Shown in pieces: positions 28,499 through 36,857 of a stretch of DNA of 52,583 bases. Origin of the DNA: Streptomyces sp. MUM 178J. Lineage in GTDB: Bacteria > Actinomycetota > Actinomycetes > Streptomycetales > Streptomycetaceae. Numbering within the stretch: the stretch's first letter is position 1; each line of letters opens with the position of its first letter. The stretch covers positions 1 to 52,583 of the forward strand of contig NZ_JADWYQ010000044.1 in NCBI RefSeq assembly GCF_022414575.1. The letters are read 5' to 3'. Position numbers and translations under genes: made by a program. The notes under the pieces were generated by a model. The model worked only from the letters and a program-made list of their open reading frames with translations, had not been told where the DNA came from and searched no databases.

Positions 28499-30264
28499 CG
28501 TACGGCCTCCTCGGCCTCCGCGGCGCGGATGTGCTCGGCTGCGGGGTCCGCGGGCTCCGGATGCACAGCGCGGCGCTGCTCGGCCAGTCCGCGCAGCGCC
28601 GCCTTGTCGATCTTCCCGCGGCTGGTGCGGGGCAGTCGGGGGAGGATGTGCACCGCGTCGGGGACGCAGTAGTACGGCAGCGCCGCGGCGACGGCCTGCC
28701 GCGCGGTCTGCGGGTCGGGGCCGTCTTCGGAGCTCTCCCGGGCGATGAAGGAGACGAGCGTCCGGGAGTCCAGTTTGAGGGTCGCGGCGCGTACACATCC
28801 GGGCAGGGCTTCCAGTACAGCCGAGACCGCGTCCAGTTCGACGCGGAAACCGCGGATCTTGACCTGGTCGTCGGTGCGCCCCAGGATCTCCAACTCGCCG
28901 TCGGCGGTCCAGCGGCCGAGATCGCGGGTTCGGAACATCAGCCGCCCGCCGCCGAGGAACGGGTCGGGCGCATAGCGCTGTGCGGTCAGCTCGGGGTTGT
29001 CGAGATAGCCGGCGGATATCCCCGCGCCTCCGGCCCATATCTCGCCCGTCTCGCCGGGCGGCAGGGGCCGGCGGGCGGCGTCGAGGACGTAGACGGTGTT
29101 GTTCGGAGTGGGGCGGCCGATGGTGAGTCGGGGTGCGGACGGAATATGGCGCTGCATGGTGTTGACGATGGTGGTCTCGGTCGGGCCGCAGGAGTTGTAG
29201 AAGACGGCGCGGGCGGCCCATCGGTCGGCCAGTGCGCGCGGGCAGGGCTCCCCCGCCACGGCGACCACCCTGACCCGTTCGCAGTGTGCGGGGTCGACGG
29301 TGGTCAGGATGGTCGGGGTCGCGATCACCACATCGGCGCGGCGGACGGTTTCGGCGATGTCCCGGCCCCTGATGAGCAGGGTCGCGCCGCGGCCGAGGGC
29401 GCCCAGGATCTCCCAGGCGGCCATGTCGAAGGCGATGTTCAGGATCTGGCTGACGCGCTGTCCCGGCCCGATGCCGAGGCCGCCGGGCTCGGTGAGCAGC
29501 AGATTGCACACATTGCGGTGGGTCACCACGACGCCGTTGGGCGGCCCGGTGGTGCCGGAGGTGAACAGCACATAGCAGGCGTCGTCCCCGGTCGGCGCGG
29601 CCCCGGCGGGCCGGCGGGCGTCCGGGGCGGGAAGGGGGCTTGCTGCCGCCGTGTCGACCTCGATCACCGAGGGGACCGCCCGGAGCGGCGTCAGCCGCCT
29701 GTGGTCGGAGGTGGTGAGCACGACACGGGCCCGCGTGGTCCCCAGTACGTGGCGGAGCTGTTCGGCAGGGGTGATACGGGCGTCGAGCGGCACATAGGCG
29801 GCCCCGGCCTTCAGTGCCGCGAGCAGCCCCACGAGCAGCGGGATGCCGCGCCGGGCGACGACCGGCACCAGGTCTCCCCCGCCGATCCCGGCCGCCGACA
29901 GCAGCCCGGCCAGCCGGTCCGCCTGCCGGTCCAGTTCTCCGTAGGTGATCGACATGTCGCCGTGTTCGGCGGCGACGGCGTCGGGGCGGACCGCGGCCTG
30001 CGCCTCGAAGGCGTGGTGGATGCAGTCGTACGGGAGGGCGACGGCCGGGCCGTGTCCCGGGCCGGGCGGAAGCCCCCTTTCGGGCCACACTGGCGCCGGC
30101 GCTGCTGGTCCCGGCACCGCTGGTCCCGGCCTCCGTGGTTTCGGTTCCGCTGATCCCGACTCCGCTGCGGGCCGCGGAGCGCCGACGGACGCCGCGGGGA
30201 CGCCGCCGTCCCGGCCGTCGGGATCCGGGCCGGTGCGGAGCGGAGTGTGCTGATGGGTCGTCAC
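28495..30264 (-). CDS. Stand-alone AMP-binding (NRPS-like adenylation) enzyme, 589 aa
   Basis: ANL-superfamily adenylating enzyme that activates a carboxylic acid with ATP. The first 70 residues are a Pro-rich unstructured extension. The large domain carries the A3 loop YVLFTSGTTGPPNG near residue 230, the A5 motif NSCGPTETT and the A7/A8 motifs RTRDLGRW and GRTDDQVKIRGFRVELD. The small domain has A10-like RTSRGKIDKAAL with the catalytic Lys. No carrier protein (PCP) domain or thioesterase follows; the protein ends in a short Ala/Glu-rich helix. The product must therefore be passed to a separate carrier or CoA, or released. Start is GTG 30264 after GGGGGG at about eight bases. It overlaps the membrane oxidoreductase gene, making a tight two-gene unit. 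I cannot predict the substrate. Confidence 0.9.
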   Translation of the reverse strand: MTTHQHTPLRTGPDPDGRDGGVPAASVGAPRPAAESGSAEPKPRRPGPAVPGPAAPAPVWPERGLPPGPGHGPAVALPYDCIHHAFEAQAAVRPDAVAAEHGDMSITYGELDRQADRLAGLLSAAGIGGGDLVPVVARRGIPLLVGLLAALKAGAAYVPLDARITPAEQLRHVLGTTRARVVLTTSDHRRLTPLRAVPSVIEVDTAAASPLPAPDARRPAGAAPTGDDACYVLFTSGTTGPPNGVVVTHRNVCNLLLTEPGGLGIGPGQRVSQILNIAFDMAAWEILGALGRGATLLIRGRDIAETVRRADVVIATPTILTTVDPAHCERVRVVAVAGEPCPRALADRWAARAVFYNSCGPTETTIVNTMQRHIPSAPRLTIGRPTPNNTVYVLDAARRPLPPGETGEIWAGGAGISAGYLDNPELTAQRYAPDPFLGGGRLMFRTRDLGRWTADGELEILGRTDDQVKIRGFRVELDAVSAVLEALPGCVRAATLKLDSRTLVSFIARESSEDGPDPQTARQAVAAALPYYCVPDAVHILPRLPRTSRGKIDKAALRGLAEQRRAVHPEPADPAAEHIRAAEAEEAVR

Positions 30265-30741
30265 GTGGTGATCCCCCCTGGTGGAGACATGCCGGGGACG
30301 GCATGGAGACATGGCGAAGCAGGCCCCGCCGAGCGGGCCGGCCGGGCGCTGGAGCCCGCCCCCAGCCCACACGAGCCACCCGGGGCGGCCAAGGAGAACC
30401 CGGCCGCCGTCACAGTTCCGTAAGAGCCTTCGCACGCGGACGGGGAGCAGCCCGCCCTTTGCAACCTGAGCCCCCCGCGCCTTCGGCAGAAGGCAGCACG
30501 CCCCCCGGCAGGCCCTCCTCTGTTCCGGCGACCGGCCGGGCCGGTGGCCGCGACGACACCGACCTGGTAGTGGCCCCGCGGTCCGGCCCGCTGTCGGCCG
30601 ACCGCTGCCGCTTCGCGTACGCGGAACCGCGCATCGTCGAGGTGCGTTGTCCCAGTAGGGATGTCGGGCACAGGCAGAGCTCCGAATGACACGGGGTCAG
30701 GCGATGGCTGGCCACCAGTCCCGACGGGAAGGGGGATGGTT
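30265..30741. other. Divergent intergenic region
   Basis: About 480 bases between the minus-strand adenylation gene and the plus-strand NB-ARC operon. No frame looks coding. It should hold both promoters, but I could not pick out convincing -35/-10 pairs. Confidence 0.4.
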
Positions 30742-31095
30742 GTGTCACGCGGACGTCAGACTGCTGTGATCCTCACAGCGCTGGCCGGGATTCTCGCTAC
30801 GCCGCTCCTGTGGCTGCTGCACGGACCGGACACAGGTCAGCTCATCGGCGCCTCCGTCCAGGCGGCTGTCGGCATCGCGGCGCTGGTCTGGGCCCTGATG
30901 GTCGGCCGGGGCGGCCGCACAGGCGATGCCGCGGTCCGAACTGGAACGGCGGATGCGGCGACGGGCGGCACCGCGGTCACAGGGGTGAGACGGGCGCGGA
31001 GACGGGGCGTTGGGCCTGCGACGGCACATCGGACCGGGCCCGCGCGGGCACGGGGATCCGACAGCTCCGCCGTCAGCGGAGTCGACCACGGCTGA
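30742..31095 (+). CDS. Small two-helix membrane protein with Thr-Gly repeat tail, 117 aa
   Basis: N-terminal membrane protein with two hydrophobic helices (VILTALAGILATPLLWLL and SVQAAVGIAALVWALMV) joined by a short loop. The C-terminal 60 residues are a soluble tail rich in Thr, Gly, Ala and Arg. It contains two copies of a motif of the form R-T-G-x-A-x-A-x-x-G-x-x-A-V-(T/S)-G-V. The same motif, RGTGDATASQGG, appears at the N-terminus of the NB-ARC protein that starts 44 bases later, so the two tails may pair or both bind the same partner (inference). GTG 30742 was preferred to the ATG six bases earlier because AAGGGG is correctly spaced only for the GTG. It probably anchors or gates the NB-ARC protein at the membrane. 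Confidence 0.7.
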   Translation: MSRGRQTAVILTALAGILATPLLWLLHGPDTGQLIGASVQAAVGIAALVWALMVGRGGRTGDAAVRTGTADAATGGTAVTGVRRARRRGVGPATAHRTGPARARGSDSSAVSGVDHG

Positions 31096-31139
31096 CGGCC
31101 GCCTTCGGGTGCGACTACGGAAGCGCGGAGGTGCTGGGC

Positions 31140-33587
31140 ATGGCGAAATGGCCGAGACGCAGAAGCGCAGCACGAGGAAACGGCGGCGACGAACAGTCGG
31201 CCGCCGCTGTCTTCGGCGGCGGTCGCTCGGCAGGTGCCCCCGGTGCCCTGACCGCCGGGGAGGTACGGGTTCGCGGCACAGGTGACGCCACGGCGTCGCA
31301 GGGTGGGCTCGCCAACTCGGGCAGCTTGATCGTCGGGGCTGTGACTCTGGTGCAGGGCGGGTCCTACCGAGAACCAGCCCCTTTGCCTCATTTGGTCGGC
31401 GCCATTCCGTCACGCGCCCAGTCCTTCCAGACGCGCGCCACGGCGGCACGGCTGCGAGCAGCGCTGCAGGACCCCGACGGAGCGTCCTGCGCCGTGTTGA
31501 CCGGCACCGGGGGCGCGGGCAAGACACAGCTCGCTGCGGATCACGCCCGCGTTGCTTGGGCGAACGGAGCCCTGCACGTGCTGGTTTGGATTACCGCGGG
31601 CTCCCGTTCTGCGGTTCTCGCAGGGTTTGCGCAGGCTGGCGTCGAGCTGTGCCGGGCCTCCCCCGCCGATCCAGAGCAGGCTGCGCAGTCCTTCCTCGCC
31701 TGGCTGACACCGCGGATCGCAGCATGGCCGTGCCGGTGGCTGGTCGTACTGGACGATGTGAACGACCCGGGCGATCTCCGGGGCCTCTGGCCGCCGTGTA
31801 GCCCGTACGGGCGCACACTCGTGACCACCCGTCGGCGCGAGGCCGCGTTCATCGGGCCCGACCGCCGTATGGTCGACGTCGGGCTGTACGAACCAGAAGA
31901 GGCCCTCAACTATATGACTGCGTATCTGTCGGCGGCAGGCGTCCATGAAGTACCCGGCCAGCTGGCCCGGCTGGCGGCCAAGCTCGGCTATCTTCCCCTG
32001 GCCCTCTCCCAGGCCGCGGCCTACCTCGTCAATGCCGGACTCGACTGCGACCAATACCACCGGCAGCTGAACGACCGGGCGAAGCGACTGGCCGACCTGC
32101 TGCCAGAAGGAGCAGCACTGCCGGACGAACAGGCATTCACCGTCGATGCAGCGTGGTCTCTGTCCGTCGACCGGGCCGACCAGCTCCATCCTGTCGGCCT
32201 TGCCCGGCCGGTGCTGGAACTGGCTTCACTGCTCGACCCTAACGGCATCCCTAGCCATGTGCTGACCAGCGTGCCCGCGCTGCGTCACCTAGAAGCACAG
32301 CTGGCCCGCCGGAGGCGAGACGCCCCCCAAGTCACTCGTACTGTCAGACCGACTGACGTCGATGCAGCTCTGCGGGCCCTGTTTCGGCTCAGCCTGGTCG
32401 ACCACACATCCGCCGCCGGCTACCGGGCCGTCCGTGTCCACCAGCTCATACAGCGTGTCACTCGGGAAGGGCTCAGCTCGGAGCAGAGCACCCAACACGC
32501 ACGGGCTGCAGCCGACGCACTGCTCGCCTCCTGGCCCTCCATCGAGCGGGATGCCGCACTTGCCCAGGCCATGCGGGCCAACGCCAGCGCCCTCATCGAC
32601 CACGCCGGGAAAGGGCGGTTGTTCGCCCCAGGAGTCCTCGACGTGCTGCACCGACTCGGGCGCAGCTATGGGGAGAGCGGCCAGACTAGCGCCGCGATCA
32701 GCCACTTCGAACATCTGGTGGCGGCAGCCGGCCGCCGGCTCGGAGCCGACCACCCGGACTCACTGAATGTCCGGCACTGCCTGGCCCACTGGCGCGGTCA
32801 GGCCGGGGAAGCCGCCTCCGCACGCACGGCTTTCGAGGCATTGCTGACCGACCGGCTCCGGGTGCAGGGCCCCCACCACGCCGATACTCTGGAGACCCGT
32901 CACCAGCTGGCCGATTGGCAAGGCTACTCGGGTGACCCCGCGGGGGCGGAAGCTGCGTTTGAAGCACTGCTGGCCGATCGCCTGCGGCTGCTCGGCGGGG
33001 ACGCCCCGCAGACGATGCAGACCCGGCACAAACTGGTCTGGTGGCAGTGGGAGAACCGGAGTGCCCACGCGGTGGTGCAGGAACTGACGACCTTGCTGTC
33101 GGACTGTGGCCGGGTTCTGGGTAACGATCATCCACAGACCCTGGACACCCTGCACGACCTCATCGCCGCATGGTGGGAAACGGGCGAGGTGGCCAAGGCG
33201 CTCCGGGCCGCGGAGCAACTGCTGGCAGACCGGCTTCGCGTCCAGGGCCCTGACCACCCCCACACCCTCGATCTGCGGCACAATCTGGCACACCTCCACG
33301 GCGAGAACGGCGACAAGGCTGGTGAGAGGGCGGCTTTCGAGGCACTGCTGACCGACCGGCTGCGGGTGCAGGGCCCCGACCACCCCCACACCCTCACCAC
33401 ACGAGGAAGCCTCGCGCGGCTCAGAGGTGAAGCCGGTGACCCCGAGGGGGCGGCCACCGCCTACGCCGGGATCCTGGCGGACCGGCTGCGCATCCAAGGA
33501 CCGGACCATCTCGACACACACGAGACGCGCAAGAAGACGGAATACTGGCGCAGGGTCGCGGAGGGGCAGGACACTGAGAGGGCGTAG
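31140..33587 (+). CDS. NB-ARC/TPR STAND protein, 815 aa
   Basis: Signalling NTPase. A Gly-rich N-terminus with the shared Thr-Gly motif is followed by a beta-strand lead-in (SLIVGAVTLVQGG). The NB-ARC domain has P-loop GTGGAGKTQLA near residue 121, Walker B WLVVLDDVND near 200 and TLVTTRRREA, the sensor region. A helical part ends with VRVHQLIQRVTREGL. From about residue 510 come at least six 42-residue TPR-like units of the pattern RLRVQGPDHPHTLDLRHNLA, the kinesin-light-chain type. A perfect GGAGGTG stands six bases before the ATG. It follows the small membrane protein by 44 bases and should be co-expressed with it. It lacks the SAV_2336-type region of the 7.2-11.3 kb protein, so it is a different subfamily. 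Its trigger and output are unknown. Confidence 0.9.
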   Translation: MAKWPRRRSAARGNGGDEQSAAAVFGGGRSAGAPGALTAGEVRVRGTGDATASQGGLANSGSLIVGAVTLVQGGSYREPAPLPHLVGAIPSRAQSFQTRATAARLRAALQDPDGASCAVLTGTGGAGKTQLAADHARVAWANGALHVLVWITAGSRSAVLAGFAQAGVELCRASPADPEQAAQSFLAWLTPRIAAWPCRWLVVLDDVNDPGDLRGLWPPCSPYGRTLVTTRRREAAFIGPDRRMVDVGLYEPEEALNYMTAYLSAAGVHEVPGQLARLAAKLGYLPLALSQAAAYLVNAGLDCDQYHRQLNDRAKRLADLLPEGAALPDEQAFTVDAAWSLSVDRADQLHPVGLARPVLELASLLDPNGIPSHVLTSVPALRHLEAQLARRRRDAPQVTRTVRPTDVDAALRALFRLSLVDHTSAAGYRAVRVHQLIQRVTREGLSSEQSTQHARAAADALLASWPSIERDAALAQAMRANASALIDHAGKGRLFAPGVLDVLHRLGRSYGESGQTSAAISHFEHLVAAAGRRLGADHPDSLNVRHCLAHWRGQAGEAASARTAFEALLTDRLRVQGPHHADTLETRHQLADWQGYSGDPAGAEAAFEALLADRLRLLGGDAPQTMQTRHKLVWWQWENRSAHAVVQELTTLLSDCGRVLGNDHPQTLDTLHDLIAAWWETGEVAKALRAAEQLLADRLRVQGPDHPHTLDLRHNLAHLHGENGDKAGERAAFEALLTDRLRVQGPDHPHTLTTRGSLARLRGEAGDPEGAATAYAGILADRLRIQGPDHLDTHETRKKTEYWRRVAEGQDTERA

Positions 33588-33610
33588 TCGGCGAACCGGC
33601 CGACATCACC

Positions 33611-33778
33611 GTGAACGGCACCTACCAGGAGGCGGCGATTTCGAGGAGGCCGCTCCTGGGATGTGCTTTGCACGACCCTGGCTCCGCACACGACTCCCTC
33701 TGGTACGGAAGACCCGTCAAACGACAGTCGCAGTCGAAGTCCGTCCAGGTGAACGGCGACTACGTCCTCGTCTCGTAG
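33611..33778 (+). CDS. Possible short ORF, 55 aa, unassigned
   Basis: A GTG at 33611 opens 55 codons. The first third has good GC bias, then the bias weakens, and the last 19 bases overlap the end of the FUSC gene. VNGTYQ near the start and VNGDYV near the end look like two copies of a short beta-hairpin motif. No ribosome site or family match is seen, so this may be a decayed fragment. Confidence 0.2.
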   Translation: MNGTYQEAAISRRPLLGCALHDPGSAHDSLWYGRPVKRQSQSKSVQVNGDYVLVS

Positions 33779-35952
33779 GGACGGTCCGCGGCCGCCAGGG
33801 CCGGTGCGAGGGCGGAGCGGACTCCGGTGAACCAGACGTCGAGGTCGAGCAGCACGGGCAGCGCCGGATCGTCGGGGTCGGGCGGGCCCGCGGGTTCGGC
33901 GGGTTCGGGGGGCGGCGTCTTCGGGGGGCGGTCGGCGAGGAGACGGTCGCCGAGACGGGTGCATGTGCCGGCGAGGGCGGCGGCCGTCTGCCGTGCCCAG
34001 GTACGGGAGCGTGGGCCGGGGCCGCCGTCCCGGGAGCAGATGTCGTAGGGAAGCCAGTGGGCGCCGAGCAGGATCTGCCGGGCGGTCACGTCGACGGCGT
34101 GGAAGTCGGGGTGCGGCCCTTCCCGTGCGGTGCTGCGGGGTTCGCTCTGGTACTGGGCGAAGGACGCCTCGGCCAGCCGCAGGGCATGCCGTGCCGCGAG
34201 CGTCGAGGGCGGCGGGCCCTCGGCGTCCGCGGGGGGCCTGAGGACCTCCGCCGTGGTCTCTTCGAGCAGCAGCGCGGTCGTGTGCAGCAGGCGTCCCATG
34301 GACCGGACCGTCTCCCTGCGTGCCCCGGCGGGCCAGGCGAGCAGTGAGCAGGCGAGGCCGATGACGCTGCCGGTGACCACGTCCAGCAGCCGGGTTTCGG
34401 CGAGCTGCCAGGTCACGGGGGCCAGTTGGGCGAAGGCGACCGAGACGACGAGGGTGAACAGGGCCTGGCCCCAGGCGGGGCCGAACAGGGCGCCGGCGGC
34501 GAAGGCCGTCAGCATCACCGGTGCGAGCAGGGCCGCGTACACGGGTCTGCTCGGCCCCGCCCCGATGATCAGGACGGCTGCGGCGAGCGCTCCTGCGAAC
34601 GTGCCGAGCAGGGCGGAGCGGACGGTCGACCACGTCTCGACGGCCGTGCTCCGGCCCAGGGTGAGCACGGCCAGCAGCACCCAGAAGCCGTGTTCGATGT
34701 CGAACGCGCCCGCGACGAGCCGCGCGGCGCACAGTCCCAGGGTGATCCGCACCGCGTTCTGGAACTGTACGGAGCTGCGGGTCAGATGGCCCTGCACTCT
34801 GCTTCGCCACAGGGCGAGTGCGCCGGCGTCCGCGTACGAGAAGAGGTCGCTGTCCGGGAACAGCGGCCTGGGGCGGCGGCCGCCCCTGGCGACGTCGACG
34901 GCCGCCGCGAGGATGCGGGTGGTCTGTGCGGCGGCGAGCACCGCGGTACGGCGGCGCAGGACCTCCGCGGGGGGCCGTCCGCCGTCCGCCGCGCCGGAGT
35001 CCGCACGGGCCTGCTGAAACCTCTCGACCGCCGTACGCAGTTCCGGCGGGTCGCCGGAGTGCGCGCCGTACGGAGAGGGCGCGGACGGGTGCCTGGCGGC
35101 GGAGGCGGTCCGGGCACAGGCGTCGGCGACGGCGGTGAGCAGGGCCGCACAGGCCGGGTCCGGGCGGCGTCCGGCTCCGGGGGGCGCCGCCCGGATCATT
35201 GCGGCCAGCTGGCCGAGCAGAGCGCGCACCGCGCCCGCGGCATGGGAGAGGGCCCGGTCGGTGCGGGCCGCGGAGGCGGGCCGCTCGGCGGGCGGCACCT
35301 GCGACGGACGCAGCCGTTCACCGGCGGCGGCCAATTCGTCAGGCGTGGTCCCGCGCTGCGGGCCTGCGGGCGGCACGGCGGACAGCTGTTCCGCGGCCGT
35401 GCCCGCGAGGGCGGCCGCGTCGGCGAGCAGGCCACGGTAGGTGGCCCCCGGCGGCGGGACGGGCAGCAGGAACCGCTCGGAGGCGGTCAGCAGCAGTGCG
35501 CCGAGGGTGTAGCCGACGAGCCGCTCCCACAGGGTGCCGGGCTCGTACGGGGGGAAGGAGGGGAGGATGTACAGCAGTTGCAGGCCGGGGGCGGCGCCCG
35601 CGGCACGGGGGCCCGCGACGGCGGCGAACGCCAGGCAGAAGCCGACGACGGCCATGCCGGCGACCGCGCTCCAGGTGTGGACGGCGAGCAACGTACCGGC
35701 GGAGACGAGCACCCAGCCGAGGGGAAGCGTGACCAGGAGGACGGCCGCCCGCTGCCGGCCGGAGCCGGGGATCCTGGCGAGGAGGCCCATGGCGACGGCG
35801 CCGAACAGCGCGTACAGGGCCATCACGGGCCGGTCGAGGCCGTAGAGGCAGCCGTAGAAGCCCGCCGCGGCGGCCGCCGTGACGCGGACGCCGCCGTGGA
35901 CCGCTTCCCTGCGGTCCGCCGGGGCTCTCGCGCCGGGGGCTGCGTGCGTCAT
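33760..35952 (-). CDS. FUSC family membrane protein, 730 aa
   Basis: Integral membrane protein of the fusaric-acid-resistance / aromatic-acid-exporter (FUSC) superfamily. Two membrane blocks of about six helices each (residues about 15-165 and 395-525) are separated by a long cytoplasmic helical region. A second cytoplasmic region forms the C-terminus. The second block shows the family pattern VQFQNAVRITLGLCAARLVA and HGFWVLLAVLTLGRSTAVET. Family members export aromatic acids or toxic metabolites, or act in stress tolerance; the substrate here is not evident. The start ATG at 35952 begins a non-conserved Ala-rich stretch before the first helix. The gene is convergent with the NB-ARC operon. 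Length is usual for the family. Sequence is uniform in composition with its neighbours. Confidence 0.9.
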   Translation of the reverse strand: MTHAAPGARAPADRREAVHGGVRVTAAAAAGFYGCLYGLDRPVMALYALFGAVAMGLLARIPGSGRQRAAVLLVTLPLGWVLVSAGTLLAVHTWSAVAGMAVVGFCLAFAAVAGPRAAGAAPGLQLLYILPSFPPYEPGTLWERLVGYTLGALLLTASERFLLPVPPPGATYRGLLADAAALAGTAAEQLSAVPPAGPQRGTTPDELAAAGERLRPSQVPPAERPASAARTDRALSHAAGAVRALLGQLAAMIRAAPPGAGRRPDPACAALLTAVADACARTASAARHPSAPSPYGAHSGDPPELRTAVERFQQARADSGAADGGRPPAEVLRRRTAVLAAAQTTRILAAAVDVARGGRRPRPLFPDSDLFSYADAGALALWRSRVQGHLTRSSVQFQNAVRITLGLCAARLVAGAFDIEHGFWVLLAVLTLGRSTAVETWSTVRSALLGTFAGALAAAVLIIGAGPSRPVYAALLAPVMLTAFAAGALFGPAWGQALFTLVVSVAFAQLAPVTWQLAETRLLDVVTGSVIGLACSLLAWPAGARRETVRSMGRLLHTTALLLEETTAEVLRPPADAEGPPPSTLAARHALRLAEASFAQYQSEPRSTAREGPHPDFHAVDVTARQILLGAHWLPYDICSRDGGPGPRSRTWARQTAAALAGTCTRLGDRLLADRPPKTPPPEPAEPAGPPDPDDPALPVLLDLDVWFTGVRSALAPALAAADRPYETRT

Positions 35953-36143
35953 TGCCTCATTGTCGGCCAGGGCGCGCTCCGCGGAAAGCCGTGATCGGGC
36001 GTCGCGCGTGTGCGGGCACGCCGTGGCCGGTCGCGCCCACGCGGAGGAGCCGCATCATCGATACGGCCCCACGCCCTCTTGTCAGGCCGGGGCCGACCAT
36101 TGTCAGGCCGGGGCCGAACCGGGCCGGATGTCACCGGCCCCGC

Positions 36144-36770
36144 TCAGGTGTGTGCTCGGGCACGGCGGATGCGCCACGCGACGGCGAGTCCGGCCGCGCA
36201 GGCGAGCACGGCGCCCGCCGCTGCGAGGTATGCGGCGGGGCCGGTCCCGGCGTCGGCGGCGGCATCGGGTGCGGCTGCCGCGGTCGCGGTCGCCGGCTCG
36301 TCGGGCCCGGCCGCAGGTGGGGCGGCGGAGGCCGCGGGCGGGGCGGCCTCCGGCGGCGGGCTGCTCTGCGGGGCGGCCGGTGATGCGGGGGTTCCCGGGG
36401 AGACGGTGAGCTCCGCCTGGTCGCGGCCGAGCCCGGGGTGGCCCGCTTCCACGGTGACCGTCCAGCGGCCGGGCGGCAGGGCTTCGGCGGTGGTGTAGCC
36501 GGTGGCGGCGTCCTGGGCGGGGATCAGCTTCCAGGGGCCGATGTTCTGTGTGCCGTCGGCGCTGACCGCGTTCACCGTGGCGGCGACGCGCCCCGCGACG
36601 GGATCGCTGTCGTTCTCCCAGGTGACGGTCGTCCGCACATGTCCGAAGGAATGTCCGGTGATCTCCACGTCCAGGGTGCCGCCATGGGCGAGGGCGGCGG
36701 GCGCGGCGGTGGTCGACAGGGCCTGCCCCGCCAGGGTGAGGGCGGCGGCAGCGAGCAGGGCTCTGCGCAT
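36144..36770 (-). CDS. Secreted, C-terminally anchored protein with an Ig-like domain, 208 aa
   Basis: Exported protein: a signal peptide (LLAAAALTLAGQALS, cleavage near the ALAHGG site) precedes a beta-sandwich-like domain with strands LDVEITGHSFG, HVRTTVTWEND, VAATVNAVSA and RWTVTVEAGH. A Pro/Ala linker of about 50 residues follows, then a membrane helix (YLAAAGAVLACAAGLAVAW) and a short Arg-rich cytoplasmic end. This is the design of a surface-displayed small domain. Extracellular loading or metal-handling proteins such as the CopC/YtkA type look similar, but I cannot assign it to a family with confidence. It follows the secreted metalloprotease by 87 bases on the same strand and may be co-transcribed. 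Confidence 0.75.
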   Translation of the reverse strand: MRRALLAAAALTLAGQALSTTAAPAALAHGGTLDVEITGHSFGHVRTTVTWENDSDPVAGRVAATVNAVSADGTQNIGPWKLIPAQDAATGYTTAEALPPGRWTVTVEAGHPGLGRDQAELTVSPGTPASPAAPQSSPPPEAAPPAASAAPPAAGPDEPATATAAAAPDAAADAGTGPAAYLAAAGAVLACAAGLAVAWRIRRARAHT

Positions 36771-36857
36771 GGCTGGGACTCCAGACGGTGTGGGTTCGGG
36801 CGGGCCGGCGGACGCACCGGGCGTCCGCCGGCCTGCACAGCAGGGACTGGCGCGGCC

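Noticed and set aside
28495..28600. Carrier (PCP) domain at the end of the adenylation enzyme
   Set aside because: No GGxS-type motif or helical carrier after A10; the protein ends within about 35 residues of it.
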